The position numbers and the translations under genes were made by a program. Below, in pieces: positions 31,648 through 45,073 of a stretch of DNA of 64,000 nt (position 1 is its first letter; every line of letters begins with the position of its first letter). Source of the stretch: Fasciola hepatica (Eukaryota > Platyhelminthes > Trematoda > Plagiorchiida > Fasciolidae); NCBI GenBank assembly GCA_948099385.1, contig CANUEZ040000012.1, positions 10,333,501 to 10,397,500 on the forward strand, in the 5' to 3' direction. Below the pieces are notes generated by a model. The model had not been told where the DNA came from and made no database searches. It saw nothing but the letters and a program-made list of their open reading frames with translations.

Positions 31648-33565
31648 CGTAACAGCATTGTCTTGTGTTCCATCCACGGGGTTATCGGTTGTTTCTTAGG
31701 TTGGCCGTACACGGAAACCATGCGCTGTGCTTGTAGTGCGATTCGGGAGTTTATGTGCAAAATGTTCGATTATTCCTGTTCTATTTAGGCACCGAGTTTC
31801 CGATTCCATTTCAAAACCCGCATGGATGCTGGTGACAGTCGGAGATGGGGCATCTATAATAAACAGTTTAAAACGGTTTATCGCTGTTTCTTTTAGTTGG
31901 TTGGCTCGTATTCCGGTGAAACGCATCACCGCTTTCTTACGAAGGAGTCTTGAGAAGTTGTCCACTGCTGTAGAGTACCTGCCCGTTGCTCAATCACTGG
32001 ACGCTTCGAGCTGTCGGTCGGTCGTTCCAGATTGCCAATTGTGAGTGGCTTCCCGACGGGATAGTTTGGTTGACACCGAGGTTCCTCGCATCCTTTCGGG
32101 CTTGCGGTGCAATGCCGTTTCACATGAATAGTATTATGCCCCAACCTGTAGCCAGTCTTCAGTTCGAACAAAATATATGGTAAACGTTCATAGACGTTAC
32201 CGCTAAAGCGTAAAACGATTTGGCAATGACCATCACTTCCAGTTGATTCCTCTTACCAAACAACCCAAGGATGTTGCCATATCTGATTATTCTTGATAGT
32301 GCTGATCCAAGTTTTGAGGTAGCTACGAAGATGGCAGTGCCATTCAGAGCAGGGTTGTGAATGGGCGTACGGTTAGTTCTCAGGTCGGCGTAAGATGTGG
32401 CCACTGCAGTCGACTGATCGGTGGTCCGCTTGGCAGGTGTGTTGTTCGTCTTTCGATTCGTTGCACCAGTTTTCTTTTCAGATACGCAGATGGCGCCGTA
32501 AGTTAAACTGAATTGCCTTGCTATACGCAGATCATTTTGTTCTTGAGTGAACGTCCGAATAGTTTGCAAATTTTGCTACCTTGTCTAAACATCAACGTAT
32601 CAGTGGTTGGGACGTTTCGTGCCTTCAGAATGTAAGATGTCACTACAAACCTCGGTTGACACCACACCAAACCTTGGCAGGCTGCTAGAGTGCACCAGCC
32701 TTGTTACCTGCACATACATCACAACAGAAATCCGACGACGGATGTAGTGTCGTCATATATTTGGAAAACGCGTTTGGCTTTTGTCAACCTTATCCATGGC
32801 TCCGGCGTGACATCAAGGGTCAAATGTACATTACTACATACGGCCGTGAAACATGGCAATTAGGGGTAGTAGGAACGCCCACTTCCAGCGTTTGAGTATC
32901 GTTGTCCCCGTCGTATTTTGACACGTCTCTGGGGCACAATCCCGTAGCGGACGCCTTCTCACGCGTCCACCATTTCGACGACCCGCTACCCATAGGCATA
33001 GACCTAGAAGCAATCGCCGCAGCCCAAACAACAGATCCTGAGGTGGAGCAGCTCATAAACAGGAGCTCCCCGCATCTAGTGCCAGTGATCCTTCCAACTT
33101 CGGACCTAACTATTATTTGCGATGTGCCACAAGGTCGACCCCGACCACTAGTTCCTGCCAGTTTTCGCGGACAAATTTTTACCAGCCTCCACAACTTGTC
33201 GCACCCTGGTGTGACCACCTCAGTGAAACTAGTCACCGAGCGATTCGTTTGACCTTGCGTCAAACGTGGTATACGTCTTTGGACCCGCGCTAGTCTTCAA
33301 TGCCAACCCGCTTAAACGCACTGTCATACTAGATCCACATTGGGCACATTCTCTGAGCTGGATGCATGTTTTCATCACGTGCACGTGGGTCTCGTAGGGC
33401 CCCTCCCACCATCCAACGGGTACGTCTACATCCTCAGGTGTGTAGATCGTTTCACTCGCTTGCCACAGGACGTACCTACTCCACGTCCTACCTCAGTAAG
33501 CTGCGAAAGCATTTTTAACTGGTTGGGTAAGTCAGTTCGGTTGCCCTGCCATCTCAACCACTGAC
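31648..33565 (+). repeat. Array B monomer 5
   Basis: 1918 bp. States: gagTttatg, cccgTtgctc, gTttgc, aatcCgacg, cgcGgac subtype, cttAaaCg, ccAcatt, gccaCagg. The cttaaacg tail is shared only with monomers 6 and 15. Gypsy remnant about 32877-33569. Confidence 0.97.
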
Positions 33566-35483
33566 CGTAACAGCATTGTCTTGTGTTCCATCCACGGGGT
33601 TATCGGTTGTTTCTTAGGTTGGCCGTACACGGAAACCATGCGCTGTGCTTGTAGTGCGATTCGGGAGTTTATGTGCAAAATGTTCGATTATTCCTGTTCT
33701 ATTTAGGCACCGAGTTTCCGATTCCATTTCAAAACCCGCATGGATGCTGGTGACAGTCGGAGATGGGGCATCTATAATAAACAGTTTAAAACGGTTTATC
33801 GCTGTTTCTTTTAGTTGGTTGGCTCGTATTCCGGTGAAACGCATCACCGCTTTCTTACGAAGGAGTCTTGAGAAGTTGTCCACTGCTGTAGAGTACCTGC
33901 CCGTTGCTCAATCACTGGACGCTTCGAGCTGTCGGTCGGTCGTTCCAGATTGCCAATTGTGAGTGGCTTCCCGACGGGATAGTTTGGTTGACACCGAGGT
34001 TCCTCGCATCCTTTCGGGCTTGCGGTGCAATGCCGTTTCACATGAATAGTATTATGCCCCAACCTGTAGCCAGTCTTCAGTTCGAACAAAATATATGGTA
34101 AACGTTCATAGACGTTACCGCTAAAGCGTAAAACGATTTGGCAATGACCATCACTTCCAGTTGATTCCTCTTACCAAACAACCCAAGGATGTTGCCATAT
34201 CTGATTATTCTTGATAGTGCTGATCCAAGTTTTGAGGTAGCTACGAAGATGGCAGTGCCATTCAGAGCAGGGTTGTGAATGGGCGTACGGTTAGTTCTCA
34301 GGTCGGCGTAAGATGTGGCCACTGCAGTCGACTGATCGGTGGTCCGCTTGGCAGGTGTGTTGTTCGTCTTTCGATTCGTTGCACCAGTTTTCTTTTCAGA
34401 TACGCAGATGGCGCCGTAAGTTAAACTGAATTGCCTTGCTATACGCAGATCATTTTGTTCTTGAATGAACGTCCGAATAGCTTGCAAATTTTGCTACCTT
34501 GTCTAAACATCAACGTATCAGTGGTTGGGACGTTTCGTGCCTTCAGAATGTAAGATGTCACTACAAACCTCGGTTGACACCACACCAAACCTTGGCAGGC
34601 TGCTAGAGTGCACCAGCCTTGTTACCTGCACATACATCACAACAGAAATCCGACGACGGATGTAGTGTCGTCATATATTTGGAAAACGCGTTTGGCTTTT
34701 GTCAACCTTATCCATGGCTCCGGCGTGACATCAAGGGTCAAATGTACATTACTACATACGGCCGTGAAACATGGCAATTAGGGGTAGTAGGAACGCCCAC
34801 TTCCAGCGTTTGAGTATCGTTGTCCCCGTCGTATTTTGACACGTCTCTGGGGCACAATCCCGTAGCGGACGCCTTCTCACGCGTCCACCATTTCGACGAC
34901 CCGCTACCCATAGGCATAGACCTAGAAGCAATCGCCGCAGCCCAAACAACAGATCCTGAGGTGGAGCAGCTCATAAACAGGAGCTCCCCGCATCTAGTGC
35001 CAGTGATCCTTCCAACTTCGGACCTAACTATTATTTGCGATGTGCCACAAGGTCGACCCCGACCACTAGTTCCTGCCAGTTTTCGCGGACAAATTTTTAC
35101 CAGCCTCCACAACTTGTCGCACCCTGGTGTGACCACCTCAGTGAAACTAGTCACCGAGCGATTCGTTTGACCTTGCGTCAAACGTGGTATACGTCTTTGG
35201 ACCCGCGCTAGTCTTCAATGCCAACCCGCTTAAACGCACTGTCATACTAGATCCACATTGGGCACATTCTCTGAGCTGGATGCATGTTTTCATCACGTGC
35301 ACGTGGGTCTCGTAGGGCCCCTCCCACCATCCAACGGGTACGTCTACATCCTCAGGTGTGTAGATCGTTTCACTCGCTTGCCACAGGACGTACCTACTCC
35401 ACGTCCTACCTCAGTAAGCTGCGAAAGCATTTTTAACTGGTTGGGTAAGTCAGTTCGGTTGCCCTGCCATCTCAACCACTGAC
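33566..35483 (+). repeat. Array B monomer 6
   Basis: 1918 bp. States: gagTttatg, cccgTtgctc, gcttgc with cttgaAtgaacg (shared only with monomer 7), aatcCgacg, cgcGgac subtype, cttAaaCg, ccAcatt, gccaCagg. Gypsy remnant about 34795-35487. Confidence 0.97.
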
Positions 35484-37401
35484 CGTAACAGCATTGTCTT
35501 GTGTTCCATCCACGGGGTTATCGGTTGTTTCTTAGGTTGGCCGTACACGGAAACCATGCGCTGTGCTTGTAGTGCGATTCGGGAGTTTATGTGCAAAATG
35601 TTCGATTATTCCTGTTCTATTTAGGCACCGAGTTTCCGATTCCATTTCAAAACCCGCATGGATGCTGGTGACAGTCGGAGATGGGGCATCTATAATAAGC
35701 AGTTTAAAACGGTTTATCGCTGTTTCTTTTAGTTGGTTGGCTCGTATTCCGGTGAAACGCATCACCGCTTTCTTACGAAGGAGTCTTGAGAAGTTGTCCA
35801 CTGCTGTAGAGTACCTGCCCGTTGCTCAATCACTGGACGCTTCGAGCTGTCGGTCGGTCGTTCCAGATTGCCAATTGTGAGTGGCTTCCCGACGGGATAG
35901 TTTGGTTGACACCGAGGTTCCTCGCATCCTTTCGGGCTTGCGGTGCAATGCCGTTTCACATGAATAGTATTATGCCCCAACCTGTAGCCAGTCTTCAGTT
36001 CGAACAAAATATATGGTAAACGTTCATAGACGTTACCGCTAAAGCGTAAAACGATTTGGCAATGACCATCACTTCCAGTTGATTCCTCTTACCAAACAAC
36101 CCAAGGATGTTGCCATATCTGATTATTCTTGATAGTGCTGATCCAAGTTTTGAGGTAGCTACGAAGATGGCAGTGCCATTCAGAGCAGGGTTGTGAATGG
36201 GCGTACGGTTAGTTCTCAGGTCGGCGTAAGATGTGGCCACTGCAGTCGACTGATCGGTGGTCCGCTTGGCAGGTGTGTTGTTCGTCTTTCGATTCGTTGC
36301 ACCAGTTTTCTTTTCAGATACGCAGATGGCGCCGTAAGTTAAACTGAATTGCCTTGCTATACGCAGATCATTTTGTTCTTGAATGAACGTCCGAATAGCT
36401 TGCAAATTTTGCTACCTTGTCTAAACATCAACGTATCAGTGGTTGGGACGTTTCGTGCCTTCAGAATGTAAGATGTCACTACAAACCTCGGTTGACACCA
36501 CACCAAACCTTGGCAGGCTGCTAGAGTGCACCAGCCTTGTTACCTGCACATACATCACAACAGAAATCCGACGACGGATGTAGTGTCGTCATATATTTGG
36601 AAAACGCGTTTGGCTTTTGTCAACCTTATCCATGGCTCCGGCGTGACATCAAGGGTCAAATGTACATTACTACATACGGCCGTGAAACATGGCAATTAGG
36701 GGTAGTAGGAACGCCCACTTCCAGCGTTTGAGTATCGTTGTCCCCGTCGTATTTTGACACGTCTCTGGGGCACAATCCCGTAGCGGACGCCTTCTCACGC
36801 GTCCACCATTTCGACGACCCGCTACCCATAGGCATAGACCTAGAAGCAATCGCCGCAGCCCAAACAACAGATCCTGAGGTGGAGCAGCTCATAAACAGGA
36901 GCTCCCCGCATCTAGTGCCAGTGATCCTTCCAACTTCGGACCTAACTATTATTTGCGATGTGCCACAAGGTCGACCCCGACCACTAGTTCCTGCCAGTTT
37001 TCGCGGACAAATTTTTACCAGCCTCCACAACTTGTCGCACCCTGGTGTGACCACCTCAGTGAAACTAGTCACCGAGCGATTCGTTTGACCTTGCGTCAAA
37101 CGTGGTATACGTCTTTGGACCCGCGCTAGTCTTCAATGCCAACCCGCTTAAATGCACTGTCATACTAGATCCACATTGGGCACATTCTCTGAGCTGGATG
37201 CATGTTTTCATCACGTGCACGTGGGTCTCGTAGGGCCCCTCCCACCATCCAACGGGTACGTCTACATCCTCAGGTGTGTAGATCGTTTCACTCGCTTGCC
37301 ATAGGACGTACCTACTCCACGTCCTACCTCAGTAAGCTGCGAAAGCATTTTTAACTGGTTGGGTAAGTCAGTTCGGTTGCCCTGCCATCTCAACCACTGA
37401 C
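35484..37401 (+). repeat. Array B monomer 7
   Basis: 1918 bp. States: gagTttatg, cccgTtgctc, gcttgc with cttgaAtgaacg, aatcCgacg, cgcGgac subtype, cttAaatg, ccAcatt, gccaTagg. aataaGcag near 35699 is shared only with distant monomer 12. Gypsy remnant about 36713-37405. Confidence 0.97.
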
Positions 37402-39319
37402 CGTAACAGCATTGTCTTGTGTTCCATCCACGGGGTTATCGGTTGTTTCTTAGGTTGGCCGTACACGGAAACCATGCGCTGTGCTTGTAGTGCGATTCGG
37501 GAGTTTATGTGCAAAATGTTCGATTATTCCTGTTCTATTTAGGCACCGAGTTTCCGATTCCATTTCAAAACCCGCATGGATGCTGGTGACAGTCGGAGAT
37601 GGGGCATCTATAATAAACAGTTTAAAACGGTTTATCGCTGTTTCTTTTAGTTGGTTGGCTCGTATTCCGGTGAAACGCATCACCGCTTTCTTACGAAGGA
37701 GTCTTGAGAAGTTGTCCACTGCTGTAGAGTACCTGCCCGTTGCTCAATCACTGGACGCTTCGAGCTGTCGGTCGGTCGTTCCAGATTGCCAATTGTGAGT
37801 GGCTTCCCGACGGGATAGTTTGGTTGACACCGAGGTTCCTCGCATCCTTTCGGGCTTGCGGTGCAATGCCGTTTCACATGAATAGTATTATGCCCCAACC
37901 TGTAGCCAGTCTTCAGTTCGAACAAAATATATGGTAAACGTTCATAGACGTTACCGCTAAAGCGTAAAACGATTTGGCAATGACCATCACTTCCAGTTGA
38001 TTCCTCTTACCAAACAACCCAAGGATGTTGCCATATCTGATTATTCTTGATAGTGCTGATCCAAGTTTTGAGGTAGCTACGAAGATGGCAGTGCCATTCA
38101 GAGCAGGGTTGTGAATGGGCGTACGGTTAGTTCTCAGGTCGGCGTAAGATGTGGCCACTGCAGTCGACTGATCGGTGGTCCGCTTGGCAGGTGTGTTGTT
38201 CGTCTTTCGATTCGTTGCACCAGTTTTCTTTTCAGATACGCAGATGGCGCCGTAAGTTAAACTGAATTGCCTTGCTATACGCAGATCATTTTGTTCTTGA
38301 GTGAACGTCCGAATAGTTTGCAAATTTTGCTACCTTGTCTAAACATCAACGTATCAGTGGTTGGGACGTTTCGTGCCTTCAGAATGTAAGATGTCACTAC
38401 AAACCTCGGTTGACACCACACCAAACCTTGGCAGGCTGCTAGAGTGCACCAGCCTTGTTACCTGCACATACATCACAACAGAAATCCGACGACGGATGTA
38501 GTGTCGTCATATATTTGGAAAACGCGTTTGGCTTTTGTCAACCTTATCCATGGCTCCGGCGTGACATCAAGGGTCAAATGTACATTACTACATACGGCCG
38601 TGAAACATGGCAATTAGGGGTAGTAGGAACGCCCACTTCCAGCGTTTGAGTATCGTTGTCCCCGTCGTATTTTGACACGTCTCTGGGGCACAATCCCGTA
38701 GCGGACGCCTTCTCACGCGTCCACCATTTCGACGACCCGCTACCCATAGGCATAGACCTAGAAGCAATCGCCGCAGCCCAAACAACAGATCCTGAGGTGG
38801 AGCAGCTCATAAACAGGAGCTCCCCGCATCTAGTGCCAGTGATCCTTCCAACTTCGGACCTAACTATTATTTGCGATGTGCCACAAGGTCGACCCCGACC
38901 ACTAGTTCCTGCCAGTTTTCGCGGACAAATTTTTACCAGCCTCCACAACTTGTCGCACCCTGGTGTGACCACCTCAGTGAAACTAGTCACCGAGCGATTC
39001 GTTTGACCTTGCGTCAAACGTGGTATACGTCTTTGGACCCGCGCTAGTCTTCAATGCCAACCCGCTTGAATGCACTGTCATACTAGATCCGCATTGGGCA
39101 CATTCTCTGAGCTGGATGCATGTTTTCATCACGTGCACGTGGGTCTCGTAGGGCCCCTCCCACCATCCAACGGGTACGTCTACATCCTCAGGTGTGTAGA
39201 TCGTTTCACTCGCTTGCCATAGGACGTACCTACTCCACGTCCTACCTCAGTAAGCTGCGAAAGCATTTTTAACTGGTTGGGTAAGTCAGTTCGGTTGCCC
39301 TGCCATCTCAACCACTGAC
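37402..39319 (+). repeat. Array B monomer 8
   Basis: 1918 bp. States: gagTttatg, cccgTtgctc, gTttgc, aatcCgacg, cgcGgac subtype, cttGaatg, ccGcatt, gccaTagg. Gypsy remnant about 38631-39323. Confidence 0.97.
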
Positions 39320-41237
39320 CGTAACAGCATTGTCTTGTGTTCCATCCACGGGGTTATCGGTTGTTTCTTAGGTTGGCCGTACACGGAAACCATGCGCTGT
39401 GCTTGTAGTGCGATTCGGGAGTTTATGTGCAAAATGTTCGATTATTCCTGTTCTATTTAGGCACCGAGTTTCCGATTCCATTTCAAAACCCGCATGGATG
39501 CTGGTGACAGTCGGAGATGGGGCATCTATAATAAACAGTTTAAAACGGTTTATCGCTGTTTCTTTTAGTTGGTTGGCTCGTATTCCGGTGAAACGCATCA
39601 CCGCTTTCTTACGAAGGAGTCTTGAGAAGTTGTCCACTGCTGTAGAGTACCTGCCCGTTGCTCAATCACTGGACGCTTCGAGCTGTCGGTCGGTCGTTCC
39701 AGATTGCCAATTGTGAGTGGCTTCCCGACGGGATAGTTTGGTTGACACCGAGGTTCCTCGCATCCTTTCGGGCTTGCGGTGCAATGCCGTTTCACATGAA
39801 TAGTATTATGCCCCAACCTGTAGCCAGTCTTCAGTTCGAACAAAATATATGGTAAACGTTCATAGACGTTACCGCTAAAGCGTAAAACGATTTGGCAATG
39901 ACCACCACTTCCAGTTCATTCCTCTTACCAAACAACCCAAGGATGTTGCCATATCTGATTATTCTTGATAGTGCTGATCCAAGTTTTGAGGTAGCTACGA
40001 AGATGGCAGTGCCATTCAGAGCAGGGTTGTGAATGGGCGTACGGTTAGTTCTCAGGTCGGCGTAAGATGTGGCCACTGCAGTCGACTGATCGGTGGTCCG
40101 CTTGGCAGGTGTGTTGTTCGTCTTTCGATTCGTTGCACCAGTTTTCTTTTCAGATACGCAGATGGCGCCGTAAGTTAAACTGAATTGCCTTGCTATACGC
40201 AGATCATTTTGTTCTTGAGTGAACGTCCGAATAGCTTACAAATTTTGCTACCTTGTCTAAACATCAACGTATCAGTGGTTGGGACGTTTCGTGCCTTCAG
40301 AATGTAAGATGTCACTACAAACCTCGGTTGACACCACACCAAACCTTGGCAGGCTGCTAGAGTGCACCAGCCTTGTTACCTGCACATACATCACAACAGA
40401 AATCAGACGACGGATGTAGTGTCGTCATATATTTGGAAAACGCGTTTGGCTTTTGTCAACCTTATCCATGGCTCCGGCGTGACATCAAGGGTCAAATGTA
40501 CATTACTACATACGGCCGTGAAACATGGCAATTAGGGGTAGTAGGAACGCCCACTTCCAGCGTTTGAGTATCGTTGTCCCCGTCGTATTTTGACACGTCT
40601 CTGGGGCACAATCCCGTAGCGGACGCCTTCTCACGCGTCCACCATTTCGACGACCCGCTACCCATAGGCATAGACCTAGAAGCAATCGCCGCAGCCCAAA
40701 CAACAGATCCTGAGGTGGAGCAGCTCATAAACAGGAGCTCCCCGCATCTAGTGCCAGTGATCCTTCCAACTTCGGACCTAACTATTATTTGCGATGTGCC
40801 ACAAGGTCGACCCCGACCACTAGTTCCTGCCAGTTTTCGCGGACAAATTTTTACCAGCCTCCACAACTTGTCGCACCCTGGTGTGACCACCTCAGTGAAA
40901 CTAGTCACCGAGCGATTCGTTTGACCTTGCGTCAAACGTGGTATACGTCTTTGGACCCGCGCTAGTCTTCAATGCCAACCCGCTTGAATGCACTGTCATA
41001 CTAGATCCGCATTGGGCACATTCTCTGAGCTGGATGCATGTTTTCATCACGTGCACGTGGGTCTCGTAGGGCCCCTCCCACCATCCAACGGGTACGTCTA
41101 CATCCTCAGGTGTGTAGATCGTTTCACTCGCTTGCCATAGGACGTACCTACTCCACGTCCTACCTCAGTAAGCTGCGAAAGCATTTTTAACTGGTTGGGT
41201 AAGTCAGTTCGGTTGCCCTGCCATCTCAACCACTGAC
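39320..41237 (+). repeat. Array B monomer 9
   Basis: 1918 bp. First monomer with gcttAc and with accaCcacttccagttCatt, both shared with monomer 10. aatcAgacg, cgcGgac subtype, cttGaatg, ccGcatt, gccaTagg. Gypsy remnant about 40549-41241. Confidence 0.97.
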
Positions 41238-43155
41238 CGTAACAGCATTGTCTTGTGTTCCATCCACGGGGTTATCGGTTGTTTCTTAGGTTGGCCGTAC
41301 ACGGAAACCATGCGCTGTGCTTGTAGTGCGATTCGGGAGCTTATGTGCAAAATGTTCGATTATTCCTGTTCTATTTAGGCACCGAGTTTCCGATTCCATT
41401 TCAAAACCCGCATGGATGCTGGTGACAGTCGGAGATGGGGCATCTATAATAAACAGTTTAAAACGGTTTATCGCTGTTTCTTTTAGTTGGTTGGCTCGTA
41501 TTCCGGTGAAACGCATCACCGCTTTCTTACGAAGGAGTCTTGAGAAGTTGTCCACTGCTGTAGAGTACCTGCCCGTTGCTCAATCACTGGACGCTTCGAG
41601 CTGTCGGTCGGTCGTTCCAGATTGCCAATTGTGAGTGGCTTCCCGACGGGATAGTTTGGTTGACACCGAGGTTCCTCGCATCCTTTCGGGCTTGCGGTGC
41701 AATGCCGTTTCACATGAATAGTATTATGCCCCAACCTGTAGCCAGTCTTCAGTTCGAACAAAATATATGGTAAACGTTCATAGACGTTACCGCTAAAGCG
41801 TAAAACGATTTGGCAATGACCACCACTTCCAGTTCATTCCTCTTACCAAACAACCCAAGGATGTTGCCATATCTGATTATTCTTGATAGTGCTGATCCAA
41901 GTTTTGAGGTAGCTACGAAGATGGCAGTGCCATTCAGAGCAGGGTTGTGAATGGGCGTACGGTTAGTTCTCAGGTCGGCGTAAGATGTGGCCACTGCAGT
42001 CGACTGATCGGTGGTCCGCTTGGCAGGTGTGTTGTTCGTCTTTCGATTCGTTGCACCAGTTTTCTTTTCAGATACGCAGATGGCGCCGTAAGTTAAACTG
42101 AATTGCCTTGCTATACGCAGATCATTTTGTTCTTGAGTGAACGTCCGAATAGCTTACAAATTTTGCTACCTTGTCTAAACATCAACGTATCAGTGGTTGG
42201 GACGTTTCGTGCCTTCAGAATGTAAGATGTCACTACAAACCTCGGTTGACACCACACCAAACCTTGGCAGGCTGCTAGAGTGCACCAGCCTTGTTACCTG
42301 CACATACATCACAACAGAAATCAGACGACGGATGTAGTGTCGTCATATATTTGGAAAACGCGTTTGGCTTTTGTCAACCTTATCCATGGCTCCGGCGTGA
42401 CATCAAGGGTCAAATGTACATTACTACATACGGCCGTGAAACATGGCAATTAGGGGTAGTAGGAACGCCCACTTCCAGCGTTTGAGTATCGTTGTCCCCG
42501 TCGTATTTTGACACGTCTCTGGGGCACAATCCCGTAGCGGACGCCTTCTCACGCGTCCACCATTTCGACGACCCGCTACCCATAGGCATAGACCTAGAAG
42601 CAATCGCCGCAGCCCAAACAACAGATCCTGAGGTGGAGCAGCTCATAAACAGGAGCTCCCCGCATCTAGTGCCAGTGATCCTTCCAACTTCGGACCTAAC
42701 TATTATTTGCGATGTGCCACAAGGTCGACCCCGACCACTAGTTCCTGCCAGTTTTCGCCGACAAATTTTTATCAGCCTCCACAACTTGTCGCACCCTGGT
42801 GTGACCACCTCAGTGAAACTAGTCACCGAGCGATTCGTTTGACCTTGCGTCAAACGTGGTATACGTCTTTGGACCCGCGCTAGTCTTCAATGCCAACCCG
42901 CTTGAATGCACTGTCATACTAGATCCGCATTGGGCACATTCTCTGAGCTGGATGCATGTTTTCATCACGTGCACGTGGGTCTCGTAGGGCCCCTCCCACC
43001 ATCCAACGGGTACGTCTACATCCTCAGGTGTGTAGATCGTTTCACTCGCTTGCCACAGGACGTACCTACTCCACGTCCTACCTCAGTAAGCTGCGAAAGC
43101 ATTTTTAACTGGTTGGGTAAGTCAGTTCGGTTGCCCTGCCATCTCAACCACTGAC
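41238..43155 (+). repeat. Array B monomer 10 (first with the cgcCgac subtype)
   Basis: 1918 bp. Like monomer 9 through the unrecognised part, but the gypsy part has cgcCgac with taTcagcc, the linked pair that marks the second subtype, and gccaCagg. Gypsy remnant about 42467-43159. Confidence 0.97.
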
Positions 43156-45073
43156 CGTAACAGCATTGTCTTGTGTTCCATCCACGGGGTTATCGGTTGT
43201 TTCTTAGGTTGGCCGTACACGGAAACCATGCGCTGTGCTTGTAGTGCGATTCGGGAGCTTATGTGCAAAATGTTCGATTATTCCTGTTCTATTTAGGCAC
43301 CGAGTTTCCGATTCCATTTCAAAACCCGCATGGATGCTGGTGACAGTCGGAGATGGGGCATCTATAATAAACAGTTTAAAACGGTTTATCGCTGTTTCTT
43401 TTAGTTGGTTGGCTCGTATTCCGGTGAAACGCATCACCGCTTTCTTACGAAGGAGTCTTGAGAAGTTGTCCACTGCTGTAGAGTACCTGCCCGCTGCTCA
43501 ATCACTGGACGCTTCGAGCTGTCGGTCGGTCGTTCCAGATTGCCAATTGTGAGTGGCTTCCCGACGGGATAGTTTGGTTGACACCGAGGTTCCTCGCATC
43601 CTTTCGGGCTTGCGGTGCAATGCCGTTTCACATGAATAGTATTATGCCCCAACCTGTAGCCAGTCTTCAGTTCGAACAAAATATATGGTAAACGTTCATA
43701 GACGTTACCGCTAAAGCGTAAAACGATTTGGCAATGACCATCACTGCCAGTTGATTCCTCTTACCAAACAACCCAAGGATGTTGCCATATCTGATTATTC
43801 TTGATAGTGCTGATCCAAGTTTTGAGGTAGCTACGAAGATGGCAGTGCCATTCAGAGCAGGGTTGTTAATGGGCGTACGGTTAGTTCTCAGGTCGGCGTA
43901 AGATGTGGCCACTGCAGTCGACTGATCGGTGGTCCGCTTGGCAGGTGTGTTGTTCGTCTTTCGATTCGTTGCACCAGTTTTCTTTTCAGATACGCAGATA
44001 GCGCCGTAAGTTAAACTGAATTGCCTTGCTATACGCAGATCATTTTGTTCTTGAGTGAACGTCCGAATAGCTTACAAATTTTGCTACCTTGTCTAAACAT
44101 CAACGTATCAGTGGTTGGGACGTTTCGTGCCTTCAGAATGTAAGATGTCACTACAAACCTCGGTTGACACCACACCAAACCTTGGCAGGCTGCTAGAGTG
44201 CACCAGCCTTGTTACCTGCACATACATCACAACAGAAATCCGACGACGGATGTAGTGTCGTCATATATTTGGAAAACGCGTTTGGCTTTTGTCAACCTTA
44301 TCCATGGCTCCGGCGTGACATCAAGGGTCAAATGTACATTACTACATACGGCCGTGAAACATGGCAATTAGGGGTAGTAGGAACGCCCACTTCCAGCGTT
44401 TGAGTATCGTTGTCCCCGTCGTATTTTGACACGTCTCTGGGGCACAATCCCGTAGCGGACGCCTTCTCACGCGTCCACCATTTCGACGACCCGCTACCCA
44501 TAGGCATAGACCTAGAAGCAATCGCCGCAGCCCAAACAACAGATCCTGAGGTGGAGCAGCTCATAAACAGGAGCTCCCCGCATCTAGTGCCAGTGATCCT
44601 TCCAACTTCGGACCTAACTATTATTTGCGATGTGCCACAAGGTCGACCCCGACCGCTAGTTCCTGCCAGTTTTCGCGGACAAATTTTTACCAGCCTCCAC
44701 AACTTGTCGCACCCTGGTGTGACCACCTCAGTGAAACTAGTCACCGAGCGATTCGTTTGACCTTGCGTCAAACGTGGTATACGTCTTTGGACCCGCGCTA
44801 GTCTTCAATGCCAACCCGCTTAAATGCACTGTCATACTAGATCCGCATTGGGCACATTCTCTGAGCTGGATGCATGTTTTCATCACGTGCACGTGGGTCT
44901 CGTAGGGCCCCTCCCACCATCCAACGGGTACGTCTACATCCTCAGGTGTGTAGATCGTTTCACTCGCTTGCCACAGGACGTACCTACTCCACGTCCTACC
45001 TCAGTAAGCTGCGAAAGCATTTTTAACTGGTTGGGTAAGTCAGTTCGGTTGCCCTGCCATCTCAACCACTGAC
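43156..45073 (+). repeat. Array B monomer 11 (first-subtype copy between second-subtype copies)
   Basis: 1918 bp. cgcGgac subtype although its neighbours 10 and 12 are cgcCgac. Private cactGccag (about 43745), ttgtTaatg (about 43867), cagatAgcg (about 44000) and gaccGctag (about 44655). gcttAc, aatcCgacg, cttAaatg, ccGcatt. Gypsy remnant about 44385-45077. Confidence 0.97.
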